64,000 nucleotides of DNA, from contig NZ_JAAAKZ010000018.1 of assembly GCF_009905605.1 (NCBI RefSeq), positions 1 to 64,000 of the forward strand, read 5' to 3'. This DNA comes from Runella sp. CRIBMP (GTDB lineage Bacteria; Bacteroidota; Bacteroidia; Cytophagales; Spirosomataceae). The notes under the pieces were generated by a model. That model made no database searches, was not told where the DNA came from, and worked only from the letters and a program-made list of their open reading frames with translations. A program made the translations under genes and the position numbers. Within the stretch, counting starts at the first letter, position 1, and each line of letters begins with the position of its first letter. Positions 45,921 through 55,392 of the stretch are shown here, piece by piece.

Positions 45921-45934
45921 TTGATTATAATCAA
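45921..45934. promoter_or_regulatory. perfect 14-bp palindrome before the small lipoprotein
   Basis: TTGATTATAATCAA is fully self-complementary and ends 25 bp before the ATG at 45960, a position suited to a repressor or activator dimer. The bound factor is unknown; no regulator gene is adjacent. Confidence 0.4.
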
Positions 45935-45959
45935 TGTGCTACCTTAAACAGTATAAAAT

Positions 45960-46193
45960 ATGAAAGCTGATACGAGACTTATGACATTATTAGCTACAGG
46001 ATTGCTGATTTACATGTTTTCAGGGTGTGTAGTGAGCCCTCGTCCTGTGGTTGTTCGTCCTGCTCCGCCTGCTCCTCGTGTCGAAGTGATTCCGCGCAAG
46101 CCATCCCCTCGCCATGTATGGGTGCCTGGGGAGTATCGTTGGCGTAAAAATCACTATGTATGGGTTCCAGGTCATTACCGACGAGTCAGATAA
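45960..46193 (+). CDS. small lipoprotein with YxWxPGxY repeats
   Basis: The 77-residue product has a lipobox F-S-G-C23, a Pro/Val-rich linker, and two copies of the WxPG motif: H-V-W-V-P-G-E-Y-R-W and Y-V-W-V-P-G-H-Y-R-R. These belong to the YXWXGXW / BcpO-related repeat proteins, small envelope lipoproteins of unknown role. It is a single-gene unit between two terminators, preceded by a perfect palindrome. Confidence 0.78.
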   Translation: MKADTRLMTLLATGLLIYMFSGCVVSPRPVVVRPAPPAPRVEVIPRKPSPRHVWVPGEYRWRKNHYVWVPGHYRRVR

Positions 46194-46198
46194 TAACA

Positions 46199-46228
46199 AA
46201 AAAACTCCGCTACATGGCGGAGTTTTTT
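46199..46228. terminator. bidirectional terminator between lipoprotein and crtB
   Basis: Perfect 12-bp arms (46199-46210 and 46217-46228; core ACTCCGC/GCGGAGT) with a six-base loop and A/T tracts on both sides. It sits six bases after the lipoprotein stop and 25 bases from the end of the convergent crtB gene, so it can serve both. Confidence 0.88.
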
Positions 46229-46252
46229 GTCGAAAGCAATCGGTACAATTGG

Positions 46253-47089
46253 TTATATCTCAGTGAATCGAAACTGTACGTATGTTTTGGCCAGCAAGGT
46301 CATTTTTTGAAAATCAGGAACCCGAATCCGTACTTCCTGAATGCGGGTTGCGGGCGTTTCCTTGATTTTATTGAACAGGGTCAGATAATACACATACGCC
46401 AGATAAACGCCCATACGAGCACTACGGGGAAGCTGTTTGATGGCACCGTAAGCCGCATCAAAGTCTGCCTGAATATCGGTTTCGATTTGGTGTTTACTCT
46501 CTTTGGTGAATTTCGTAAAATCAACCCCTGGAAAATAAACGCGCCCCCGGTCAACATAGTCACTTTTTAGGTCGCGCAAAAAATTTACCTTCTGAAAAGC
46601 CGCCCCTAAACTACGAGCACCGTCTTTTAGTTGCTCAAACATGGCATTGTCGCCTTCACAAAATACACGCAAGCACATCAAGCCCACTACTTCTGCTGAG
46701 CCATAAATGTACTCTTCGTATTTTTCATCGGTGTATTCCTGCTTGTACAAATCCATTTCCATGCTGTGCAAAAAAGCATTGATGAGGTCATGATCGATCT
46801 TATATTTATTAACGATCAGCTGGAAAGAATGTAACACTGGGTTCAAACTAATACCCGATTCGATGGCTTCGTAGGTATCTTTGATAAATTTTTCGAGCAG
46901 GTATTTTTGATTAAATTCATAAAACGTATCGACAATTTCATCGGCATAGCGTACAAACCCATAGATAGCATAAACAGGTAAACGGAATTTTTTATCCAGC
47001 GTTTTGATTCCCAGCGTAAACGACGTACTGTACCTCTCGGTAATGAGTTTGCTGCAATCTAGCGTTGTTTGGTCAAACAATTGCTTCAT
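46253..47089 (-). CDS. crtB: phytoene synthase
   Basis: The 278-residue squalene/phytoene synthase condenses two geranylgeranyl-PP to phytoene. Both aspartate motifs are present: D50-E-I-V-D54 and, near residue 170, L-R-D-L-K-S-D-Y-V-D-R-G-R-V-Y-F-P. The ATG at 47089 gives the usual start; a GTG six codons upstream is less likely. The crtI gene ends about 50 nt upstream on the same strand, so crtI-crtB form one unit making the lycopene backbone of a carotenoid. No cyclase, ketolase or hydroxylase gene is in the window. Confidence 0.93.
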   Translation of the reverse strand: MKQLFDQTTLDCSKLITERYSTSFTLGIKTLDKKFRLPVYAIYGFVRYADEIVDTFYEFNQKYLLEKFIKDTYEAIESGISLNPVLHSFQLIVNKYKIDHDLINAFLHSMEMDLYKQEYTDEKYEEYIYGSAEVVGLMCLRVFCEGDNAMFEQLKDGARSLGAAFQKVNFLRDLKSDYVDRGRVYFPGVDFTKFTKESKHQIETDIQADFDAAYGAIKQLPRSARMGVYLAYVYYLTLFNKIKETPATRIQEVRIRVPDFQKMTLLAKTYVQFRFTEI

Positions 47090-47139
47090 ATAAGCCGTGC
47101 CATGCACGCAGGTTAATGGGTTATTGGAAGATATGATTA

Positions 47140-48615
47140 CTAATTTGGTCCAAACTCTTTGGCTATCTCATCGGCTACTACCAGCCCCGAAATCAGGGAA
47201 GGGGGTACCCCAGGGCCTGGAACAGTGAGCTGTCCTGTATAAAACAAATTATTTAGCTTTTTGTTTTTGAGCGTCGGTTTCAGAAAGGCCGTTTGCAAGA
47301 GGGTATTGGCCAGCCCATACGCATTTCCTTTGAATGCATTGTAATCTGACTGGAAATCTCGGTGCGCAAAGGTACGTTTATAGACAATATTGGGCCGAAT
47401 GGCTTCCCCTACGTAGGCCTCTAACCGTTCCATCACTACGTTGAAATAACGCTCTCGGATTTCGTCAGTATCGTCAGTCAGTCCAGTGGCTACTGGAATC
47501 AGGATAAAGAGGTTTTCGGAGCCTTCTGGCGCAACCGAGGGGTCGGTTTTTGAGGGCGCCGAAACGTAGAAAAGCGGCTTGCTTGGCCATTGGGGGTCGG
47601 TATAAATTTCGTACGAGTGCTGTGAAAAATCTTCGTCAAAGAACAAATTATGATGCAGCAGTTTTGGTATTCTTTTGTTGACCCCCACATAATAAAGCAA
47701 CGACGATGGGGCAAGTGTTTTTTTGTCCCAATATGCTTCGGAATAATTTCGATATTCACCCAGTAATTTTGAATCTACATGGTGATAATCAGCCCCTGCC
47801 ACCACGACGTCGGCCTCAAAAATGTCGCTTTCGGTGATTATCTTCTTTGCGCTGCGATTGGTTACTTCGATTTTCTTTACATTCTGATTCAACATTATTT
47901 GTACACCTTTTTCTTCGGCCAGTGCCACCATTCCTTTCACGATTTCATACATGCCGCCCATTGGGTACCAAGTTCCCATGGTGATCTCGGCGTAGTTCAT
48001 GAGGCTGTACATGGCCGGTGTATTTTCGGAGGTGGCCCCTAAAAACAAAATAGGAAACTCCATCAATTGCAACAATTTAGGGTCTGTAAAAAACTTACGA
48101 ATATGCTCCGAAAATGACTGCAATACGTCCATGCGCCCCAAATCATACAAAAGTTTAAGGCTTACAAACTCCGTAATGCTGCGACTTGGCTTCCAAACAA
48201 ATTTGTTCATGCCCACGTCATATTTGTACGAAGCCTGTTTCAGAAATGCGTCCAATCGTACACCGCTTCCTGGTTCTATGCTTTCAAAAAGCTGTTTGAG
48301 CGCTTCGATTCCCGCTGGAATTGCAACGGTGGTTTTTTGGTCAAATATAACCGCGTAAGAGGGGTCGAGTCGGACCAGACGATAATAATCCGATGGTTTT
48401 TTGCCAAATTTGCCGAAATAGGTTTCAAATACATCGGGCATCCAATACCAACTCGGGCCCATATCGAAGGTAAAACCCTCGGCTTCAAACACCCGAGCGC
48501 GTCCTCCAGGAACCGAATTTTTCTCTAAGATAGTAACATCAAACCCTTTGTCGGCTAGGCGGGTAGCGGCCGAAAGCCCCGCAAATCCAGCGCCGATAAC
48601 AATTACTTTTTTCAA
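47140..48615 (-). CDS. crtI: phytoene desaturase, TTG start
   Basis: The 491-residue CrtI-type FAD enzyme has the N-terminal dinucleotide motif V-I-G-A-G-F-A-G-L-S-A-A-T-R-L (residues 5-19). The C-terminal P-G-P-G-V-P-P-S-L-I-S-G segment is typical of bacterial desaturases. It introduces double bases into phytoene at the membrane. The start is TTG at 48615: an in-frame stop lies five to ten codons upstream and the Rossmann motif begins almost at once, so no ATG fits. It is first of the crtI-crtB unit. Confidence 0.92.
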   Translation of the reverse strand: MKKVIVIGAGFAGLSAATRLADKGFDVTILEKNSVPGGRARVFEAEGFTFDMGPSWYWMPDVFETYFGKFGKKPSDYYRLVRLDPSYAVIFDQKTTVAIPAGIEALKQLFESIEPGSGVRLDAFLKQASYKYDVGMNKFVWKPSRSITEFVSLKLLYDLGRMDVLQSFSEHIRKFFTDPKLLQLMEFPILFLGATSENTPAMYSLMNYAEITMGTWYPMGGMYEIVKGMVALAEEKGVQIMLNQNVKKIEVTNRSAKKIITESDIFEADVVVAGADYHHVDSKLLGEYRNYSEAYWDKKTLAPSSLLYYVGVNKRIPKLLHHNLFFDEDFSQHSYEIYTDPQWPSKPLFYVSAPSKTDPSVAPEGSENLFILIPVATGLTDDTDEIRERYFNVVMERLEAYVGEAIRPNIVYKRTFAHRDFQSDYNAFKGNAYGLANTLLQTAFLKPTLKNKKLNNLFYTGQLTVPGPGVPPSLISGLVVADEIAKEFGPN

Positions 48616-48701
48616 GGTATAAGACTTTTTTTATTGTAAACTTCCAAAAGGGGGTGACGGTTTGAGAACATACGTAAAAAATGACGCCGTCGTGCAAATT
48701 G

Positions 48702-50006
48702 CTATTGCTTATAGACTACGCCATCTTTCATCACGAACGTAACGTTTTGGAGCGTTTTGATGTTTTGAAGCGGATTTTCGTCGGTGGCAATGATGTCGGC
48801 GTATTTGCCTTTGGTGATGCTGCCCATGTTATCCTGTTCTCCTAAAATTTGGGCAGGAACCACCGTTGCCGATTTTATAGCCTCTATGGGGGGCATTCCG
48901 ACTTCGGTCATGTATTCAAATTCTTTGGCATTTTTGCCGTGCGGGTACACGCCACCGTCGGTACCAAAGGCAATTTTTACGCCCGCTTTGTAGGCTTTCT
49001 CAAAAGTTTTTTGAATCAAAGGCCCAATTTCCAGCGCCTTCATGCGCACAAAAGGGTGGTAATAGCCAGGCACTTTGGCGGAGTCGGCGGCAGTACGACC
49101 AGCGATGATGGTCGGGACGTAGTAAGCCCCCATTTTCTTGAACAACTCAATGGCTTCATCGTCCATGTATGTGCCGTGCTCAATGGTAGTTACGCCTGCT
49201 CTGAGGGCACGTTTCATGCCGTCGGTTCCGTGGGCGTGTGCCGCTACGTGAAACCCATAATCTTTGGCGGTCTGCACAATGGCCGAGATTTCGTTTTCGG
49301 TAAACTGCGGTGCTTTACCGCTTTTGGCAATGCTTAATACGCCCCCAGTAGCCGTGATTTTGATACAATCTGAGCCATCTTTGTAACGTTGACGTACAGC
49401 TTTTCGGCCTTCATCGGGGCTGTCAACGATTGCATCTGTGACTTTATCTGGAACACTGTACATGTTGCTGAGTCCGTTGGTGGGGTCGCCGTGCCCGCCC
49501 GTGGTGGCGATGGTTTGGCCCGACGTAAAAATGCGTGGCCCCGTTACCAATCCTTTGTTGATGGCGTTGCGGAGTGCGATATTTACGCCCGTGCCTCCCA
49601 AATCTCGTACGGCCGTAAAACCCGCCATGAGTGTGGTAAGAGCATGTTTTTGGGCTTCAAAGGCAATGTCGGCCGAGTTGTTGCTGAGCCGTTTGAGGTA
49701 TTGGTCTCGGCTGGTTTCGCTTTCGATGTGTACGTGCATATCGGTCAGGCCGGGCAAAACCGTTTTGTTTTTTAGGTCAATCAGTTTATCACCTGTTAGC
49801 GCTTTAGTATAGCCTTTTTCAACGGCCGTAATTCGATTTTTTTCGACGATAATTGTGGTCTGCTCTTGGGCGGCATCACTGACTCCGTCGATTAGTTTTC
49901 CGCAATAAATCAGCGTTCGTTGGGCTTGGGCGTAATTTGCCGCCGCAAAAAAGAGTCCCGCAAAAAGCAAACGTTTTCTCATGGATAATTTGGTCGTTAG
50001 GTTCAT
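48702..50006 (-). CDS. secreted metal-dependent amidohydrolase
   Basis: The 434-residue product has a signal peptide (cleavage near Y-A-Q-A) and an amidohydrolase TIM barrel. The metal ligands are visible as D-M-H-V-H-I-E near residue 90, a lysine in C-I-K-I-T-A-T-G, histidines in H-A-H-G and T-I-E-H-G, and the aspartate in F-G-T-D-G-G. It resembles imidazolonepropionase-like / Xaa-Pro dipeptidase-type amidohydrolases. A later ATG at 49982 gives a more typical short signal peptide. It is downstream of SusD D beyond a terminator. A peptide or cyclic amide substrate is likely but unproven. Confidence 0.85.
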   Translation of the reverse strand: MNLTTKLSMRKRLLFAGLFFAAANYAQAQRTLIYCGKLIDGVSDAAQEQTTIIVEKNRITAVEKGYTKALTGDKLIDLKNKTVLPGLTDMHVHIESETSRDQYLKRLSNNSADIAFEAQKHALTTLMAGFTAVRDLGGTGVNIALRNAINKGLVTGPRIFTSGQTIATTGGHGDPTNGLSNMYSVPDKVTDAIVDSPDEGRKAVRQRYKDGSDCIKITATGGVLSIAKSGKAPQFTENEISAIVQTAKDYGFHVAAHAHGTDGMKRALRAGVTTIEHGTYMDDEAIELFKKMGAYYVPTIIAGRTAADSAKVPGYYHPFVRMKALEIGPLIQKTFEKAYKAGVKIAFGTDGGVYPHGKNAKEFEYMTEVGMPPIEAIKSATVVPAQILGEQDNMGSITKGKYADIIATDENPLQNIKTLQNVTFVMKDGVVYKQ

Positions 50007-50095
50007 TGTAATGAATATTTTACCTAAATAAAGCGTTTTTTCGTCTCAAATGGAAACGGAGAAGGAAAGTAGTATACCGAAATGCCCATAAAAAA

Positions 50096-50127
50096 ACTCC
50101 CTGGTGGTGGCAACACGACCAGGGAGT
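50096..50127 (-). terminator. terminator after SusD D
   Basis: Perfect 10-bp arms ACTCCCTGGT (50096-50105) and ACCAGGGAGT (50118-50127) with a 12-nt loop. On the minus strand the hairpin is followed by six U's. It ends the SusC-SusD D unit before the amidohydrolase gene. Confidence 0.88.
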
Positions 50128-50168
50128 CAAATAATTGGATACTAAACCGTACAATTATTGCTGCTGAG

Positions 50169-51725
50169 TTATTCAGGATAGCCTGGATTCTGTGGTTTCA
50201 GATTCGGGTTGTTCAGCATTTCTTGTTTTCCAAGTGGCAATAACAAATGTTTTGATTGCAGCGGCTGGTTAGAACTCAAGTTCACGTGTCCCACAAAGTT
50301 GTCAAATCCTTTGGTTTTTTCGTTAAACACTTTGCGCAGGCGAACCATGTCAAACCAAGTGATTTGCTCATAGCACAGCTCATGCCAGCGCTCTTTCCAA
50401 ACGGCTTCGCGGAAAGAATTTTGGGTATAAGTACCAAGAGCAGGCGTAGTGAGTTGCGCTCGGTCACGGATGCGCTTGAAGGCATTATAAGCTTCCTGTG
50501 TAGGTCCACCCACTTCGTTTTGGGCTTCGGCAAAGAGCAATAACACCTCTGCATACCGAATTTGGGGTACATTGAGGTTGTTTGCGCGTGAGCCTGGCAC
50601 CCCCGAAGTACCGTTTGCCACTCTGTTGAAATGTTTGAAAATATAAGGAGCACCCAGTTCAAACCTTGCTCCACTACCGTTGGTAAAATAGGTAGTGTAG
50701 AAATACCCTTCTTGGTCTTTGGCACGCAAATCGCCTGGTTCGTACGACTGGTAGAAGGCAAGGGTCGGAACGGTACTTCCTGTTCCACCTGGACCGTTGA
50801 AAGTTACAGGCTTAAAGTTAGGAAACATATTACCCATCGGATTTTGCTCTACAACGGCATTGTATTGCAGCATAAAAAGGTGTTCTACACGATTTTTTAA
50901 ACTCTCCCGGCGCGTGTCTTCGTAAGTCGGAAACAAGTTGATTGTTGCAGGATTGGCATTGGCATAGTCTATCACCTCTTTGGCTTTGTCGGCGGCCAAC
51001 TTATAGTGTGAAGCCCCTTTGCTGAGAGGGAAACCTGCCATGGTCAAATATACGCGTGCAAGCTGCGCTTTGACAGCCGCCAAATTGACCCGTCCACTCT
51101 GATCCATCCATGGTAAACCAGCGGCTTCTGCTGCAAGTAAGTCTTCTACAATCAGTTTGTAAATATCTTCTTGTGGCGAGCGCTTAGGGAAAAAATCTTC
51201 CGAGCTAGCCGTTTGTGGATTGGTAATCAGTGGAATATCGCCCCACAAACGCACTGCTGTAAAGTAGGCATATGCACGTAGAAACCTTGCCTCTCCCAAA
51301 ATTTTCTTCTTTTGTACTTCAGGCATGGGTGTAATAGGCGGCACTTTGGCAATCACCTGATTGGCTTGTGCAATGATTTTAAACAAACCATTCCAATAAT
51401 TGACTACGTGTACAGTATTGCCATCGTGCACTAAGCCATACAGGTTGTTCAAGTCTGAATTTTGGGCAGTTTCGGTGGTCGAAGTCCCCGTCATGGCCTC
51501 CAGTAGCTGCCAGTTAGAAGAAAATATACCTGCTCCTCCACCCATAAAACGTAAATCGGCATACACCGAAGCGAGTGCTGCCTCGGCGTGGTCGGGAATG
51601 GTGTAAAAGCTTTCGGGTGTTAGGTTAGAAGGCGCTTGCTCCGCCAAAAAGTCGGTGCAGCCTGTGTAGCCCAGTAAGAAAGAGGCCATCAGTGCTGTTT
51701 TTCCTATATTTTTAAATAGTTGCAT
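50169..51725 (-). CDS. SusD/RagB-type lipoprotein (pair D)
   Basis: The 518-residue product has a lipobox G-Y-T-G-C23, the helix segment G-E-A-R-F-L-R-A-Y-A-Y-F near 141-152 and W-K-E-R-W-H-E-L-C-Y-E-Q near the C-terminus, ending P-Q-N-P-G-Y-P-E. It is encoded 34 nt after SusC D. It differs from the SusD of pairs A and C. Surface capture protein of the pair D importer, substrate unknown; the nearby amidohydrolase and CocE-type hydrolase suggest amides or peptides. Confidence 0.95.
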   Translation of the reverse strand: MQLFKNIGKTALMASFLLGYTGCTDFLAEQAPSNLTPESFYTIPDHAEAALASVYADLRFMGGGAGIFSSNWQLLEAMTGTSTTETAQNSDLNNLYGLVHDGNTVHVVNYWNGLFKIIAQANQVIAKVPPITPMPEVQKKKILGEARFLRAYAYFTAVRLWGDIPLITNPQTASSEDFFPKRSPQEDIYKLIVEDLLAAEAAGLPWMDQSGRVNLAAVKAQLARVYLTMAGFPLSKGASHYKLAADKAKEVIDYANANPATINLFPTYEDTRRESLKNRVEHLFMLQYNAVVEQNPMGNMFPNFKPVTFNGPGGTGSTVPTLAFYQSYEPGDLRAKDQEGYFYTTYFTNGSGARFELGAPYIFKHFNRVANGTSGVPGSRANNLNVPQIRYAEVLLLFAEAQNEVGGPTQEAYNAFKRIRDRAQLTTPALGTYTQNSFREAVWKERWHELCYEQITWFDMVRLRKVFNEKTKGFDNFVGHVNLSSNQPLQSKHLLLPLGKQEMLNNPNLKPQNPGYPE

Positions 51726-51759
51726 TTTCTAATTGATTTAGATGTAAAACAGTGATGAA

Positions 51760-54700
51760 TTAAAGCCCCACCTGTAATCCGATCATGAAAGTAGTGGGTT
51801 TAGGATAGTTGTGCCAAATCATACCTTGCGAAAACGCACTGTTGGCATTTCCTTGATTGGTAGGGGTAACTTCTGGATCACCTACGATCTTATCTTTCAC
51901 TGCGAGGAAGAAGTTTTGGGCCGAAGCATACACTCTGAGGCGACTCATTTTGAGTTTGCTGGTTACGTTGCTTGGGAAAGTATAACCCAATAAAAGGTTT
52001 CTACCCCGTAAGAAAGACCCATCCTTTATCCATTGGGTATCCACGTTGGTTACGTAGCCTGCACGGGTATCACGTATTTCGGCAATCATTGTATTTTGAT
52101 TCTGAGGTGTCCACGCGTTCAATACCGACGTGTAGCTGTTGGCTAAGTTTTGACGGTCTTCGCTGGGGTGTAGGTTCATCAACATTACGTCGTTGCCATA
52201 CGAAAACTGCATCTCAAAGGTCAAGTCAAAGTTGTTGTAGCGAAATGTATTGGTCATGGCTCCCCAAGCTTTTGGACTACCGTTCCCGATGATACTACGG
52301 TCGGCATCGGTGATAGCCTTGTCGCCGTTTACGTCAAGGTATTTGATGTCACCAGGAAGGATGGTCAAGCCGTTGCGGTAGCTGGTAAATTTAGCCGCTT
52401 CTTCGCGCTCTGCTTCACTCCATACTCCTAAGCGAGTTAAGCCCCAGAAAGAACCTACGGGTTCGCCAATTCGGATGATATTGGTAGGATTAGTAAAGTT
52501 AGGACCACCTACGTTGAAAATATCAGAAGGCGTAGCCAATGAAAGTACTTTGTTGCGGTTGAATGAAATATTGAAGTTGGTATTCCACTGGAAGCCACCA
52601 CGGTCGATATTGATGGTATTTAATGCCAATTCCACCCCTTTGTTGTACATTGAGCCTACGTTTCTACGGATGGTAGCATAGCCACTTGTTTGCGGCACAG
52701 GTGCATCCAAAAGCATGTCAGTGGTAAGGCGATAGTAGTAGTCGGCTTCAAGTGTTATCTTACCTCCAAACAAGCCTAATTCGATACCTGCATCGGTTTG
52801 AGCTGTTTTTTCCCAACGCAAATCAGGGTTAGCCAAACGTTGCAGACCTGTACCAGCTACTCGCCCATCGTTATATACAGTGGCGTAGTTTGAACTCAAC
52901 AACGAAAGCGAAGCATAAGGTGGAATTTCAGAGTTTCCAGTCAAGCCATAGCTTGTTCTGATTTTGAGGTTAGAAATAATTGAGTTGCCTTTCAGGAAGT
53001 CTTCTTCCGAAACCCGCCAAGCCAATGCACCCGATGGGAAGAAAGCGTATTTGTGGTTGTTACCAAATTTAGATGAACCATCGGCGCGGCCTGTCAGGGT
53101 TACTAAGTATTTGTTTGACAATGTATAATTAACACGTCCAAAGTAAGAGTTAAAAGCAAAACGTGAGGCTCCTGAACTAACTGAAGGATTGGTAGCACCT
53201 GCACCCAGGTTGTTAAAACCAAAGTAGTCAGTGGCAAAGTTGTTTACACTGGCGCCGATACCAAACACATTGGTTTCTTGCCACGAAAGTCCCGCTAAGG
53301 CATTGATAGAGTGCTTATCGCCGATTTGTTTGTTGTAGGTCAAGTAGTTTTCCAATGACCAGAAAGTTTCTCGGTTGTTGTTGGTAGAGGCGTTTCCATT
53401 ACCACCAATATTAAGTGTTCGGGTCTGCGATTGATTTACCTCTTGGGTTTGCACATTTACACCCAATACCGTGCGCATTTCCAATCCTTTGGCGATGTTG
53501 ATATTTGAATATAAACTACCCAATGTTGTTTGGTTGTTTACGATGTACTTACGACCTTCCAAACGGTGAACAGAACTGAAAGTGCCTTCGGCAAGTGGAT
53601 AATCGCGATTGTTGGCATAAGTACCATCTTCGTATCTTACTGGCAAAAACGGAAAGTCTTCAACAATCTGACGTGCTACGGCATCGTTGATGTCCACGAT
53701 ATTTTCTGATTGGTTGTTATAAGAAAGTGTACCGCCTATTTTCAACCATTTTTTCACTTGGTCATCAATCGTAAAACGGGCAGAATACCGTTTCATGTAA
53801 GACTGTTTCAATAAGCCTTGGTCATCGCGGTAGCCCAATGAAAGATTGTATTGTGTGCGCTCATTGCCACCACTAAAACCTAATTGGTGATTCTGAGACA
53901 GTTTGTTTTGGGTAGTTTCTTTAAACCAATCGGTATCATACTTATTGCTGCCATCGGGGTTCCAGACGCGTGGATCTACCCTGCGTAACTTTGGATTGAG
54001 GTTTGCAAACCTACCAGCTGCCCAGCCAACAGGGTCGTATTTGGCCATGTTGGCCCAGGCCAATTCTTCTACGGCCATGTATTCTTTGGCATTTAATACT
54101 CGTGGTCTGTTGGGCCCGATGGTGTTTACGCTAAAATCGGCATTGTAGGTCACTGTACCTTCGCCTGCTTTTCCTTTTTTGGTGGTTACAAGGATAACCC
54201 CGTTTGCGCCTCTGGCTCCGTAAATAGCGGTAGAGGAAGCGTCTTTCAGTACTTCTACCGATACGATGTCGTTGGGGTTGATGTAATCAATGGCCGACGT
54301 AAATTGCGTTTGGGTTCCTTGTGGCATCATTACACCATCTACTACATACAACGGGTTGTTGGAGGAGTTGATAGAGCTGAAGCCGCGTACCCGAATGGTG
54401 GTTCTACCTCCAGGGCGACCTGAGTTGGTGTTTACTTGTACCCCAGCCATTCTACCAGATAGTTGTTGTGCAAGCGAGGGCGCGGGGCGTTCCATTAGTT
54501 GATCCGCTTTAACGGTACTAACAGAGCCCGTTAAATCTGATTTTCTGAGGGTACCATAACCGATAACCACAATTTCTTCCAATACTTTGCTGTCGGATTT
54601 TAGCGTAAGATTAATGGAAGATTGATTGCCAACGGCGATTTCTTGGGGCACGTAACCTACGAAGGAAAAAATAAGCGTTGCGTTGTCAGGGACTTCCAAT

Positions 54701-54978
54701 TTGTAGAGCCCATTCCCGTCGGTTACTGTACCGCGTTGGGTACCTTTAATGACAATACTTACGCCAGGCAACCCACTATTTGTTTCGTCTACAACTTTTC
54801 CGGAGATAGTTTTATCTACCGCTTTTTCTTCTAAACGAACGTTGGTGTTTTTTTCGAGTAAGTCTCGATCAGGAGCAGCGTAGGCAAATGTGAGGCAGGA
54901 AAAAGACAGAATGAAGGGGGCGGTGGTTAGTCGCATCATCCTGCTAAACCGGCCATGCGGTTGTAAGGGTTTTTCCAT
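51760..54978 (-). CDS. SusC-type TonB-dependent transporter (pair D)
   Basis: The 1072-residue product has a long N-terminus with a signal segment (about 17-34). A carboxypeptidase-reg-like domain (I-S-G-K-V-V-D, about 60-140) follows, then I-V-V-I-G-Y-G-T and a plug with L-K-D-A-S-S-T-A-I-Y-G-A-R-G-A-N-G (about 244-260). The barrel ends G-L-Q-V-G-L. Its N-terminal domain shares K-G-T-Q-R-G-T with pair B. It is first in a two-gene minus-strand unit ended by the hairpin at 50096-50127. Confidence 0.95.
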   Translation of the reverse strand: MEKPLQPHGRFSRMMRLTTAPFILSFSCLTFAYAAPDRDLLEKNTNVRLEEKAVDKTISGKVVDETNSGLPGVSIVIKGTQRGTVTDGNGLYKLEVPDNATLIFSFVGYVPQEIAVGNQSSINLTLKSDSKVLEEIVVIGYGTLRKSDLTGSVSTVKADQLMERPAPSLAQQLSGRMAGVQVNTNSGRPGGRTTIRVRGFSSINSSNNPLYVVDGVMMPQGTQTQFTSAIDYINPNDIVSVEVLKDASSTAIYGARGANGVILVTTKKGKAGEGTVTYNADFSVNTIGPNRPRVLNAKEYMAVEELAWANMAKYDPVGWAAGRFANLNPKLRRVDPRVWNPDGSNKYDTDWFKETTQNKLSQNHQLGFSGGNERTQYNLSLGYRDDQGLLKQSYMKRYSARFTIDDQVKKWLKIGGTLSYNNQSENIVDINDAVARQIVEDFPFLPVRYEDGTYANNRDYPLAEGTFSSVHRLEGRKYIVNNQTTLGSLYSNINIAKGLEMRTVLGVNVQTQEVNQSQTRTLNIGGNGNASTNNNRETFWSLENYLTYNKQIGDKHSINALAGLSWQETNVFGIGASVNNFATDYFGFNNLGAGATNPSVSSGASRFAFNSYFGRVNYTLSNKYLVTLTGRADGSSKFGNNHKYAFFPSGALAWRVSEEDFLKGNSIISNLKIRTSYGLTGNSEIPPYASLSLLSSNYATVYNDGRVAGTGLQRLANPDLRWEKTAQTDAGIELGLFGGKITLEADYYYRLTTDMLLDAPVPQTSGYATIRRNVGSMYNKGVELALNTINIDRGGFQWNTNFNISFNRNKVLSLATPSDIFNVGGPNFTNPTNIIRIGEPVGSFWGLTRLGVWSEAEREEAAKFTSYRNGLTILPGDIKYLDVNGDKAITDADRSIIGNGSPKAWGAMTNTFRYNNFDLTFEMQFSYGNDVMLMNLHPSEDRQNLANSYTSVLNAWTPQNQNTMIAEIRDTRAGYVTNVDTQWIKDGSFLRGRNLLLGYTFPSNVTSKLKMSRLRVYASAQNFFLAVKDKIVGDPEVTPTNQGNANSAFSQGMIWHNYPKPTTFMIGLQVGL

Positions 54979-55392
54979 AGTGATAATTCAGGCTGTCTGT
55001 ACAGCGTTTAAGTTAAAAAAACAGTTTGAAAACAAAATACGATTTTAGAAGAGATATAGGCCTCGTAACTACTGCCTTTCTTGATAAAAATTATGTTAAT
55101 TCTTGAGCCAATAATATAATTTATTTAATATATTAAGTATATTTTTTGAATGAAAATGACAATAAATATAACTTTGGTAAGACTTGACTGATATTATTCC
55201 AATTTATGGAATTGGCTCCGTAAGCCGGAAACACAGAATAAAAATAATAAATGAAGTATTATCAAGAAGGTGGGAGTACTTTTAGAGTAGAATGATAAGG
55301 ACTTAAAAAGATATATTTTTGAGTTTGAAGCAAAATCAGGGCTCGCTGCTTTGTTTTGAAGACCAAAAACTTGACAAGCCCAAGCTTTTACC
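54979..55392. other. AT-rich intergenic region
   Basis: About 414 bp between SusC D (minus) and the OM barrel gene ending at 55393 (minus). It should contain the SusC D promoter. I see only short AT-rich repeats and very short open frames, with no supported gene, RNA or clear promoter pair. Confidence 0.4.
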
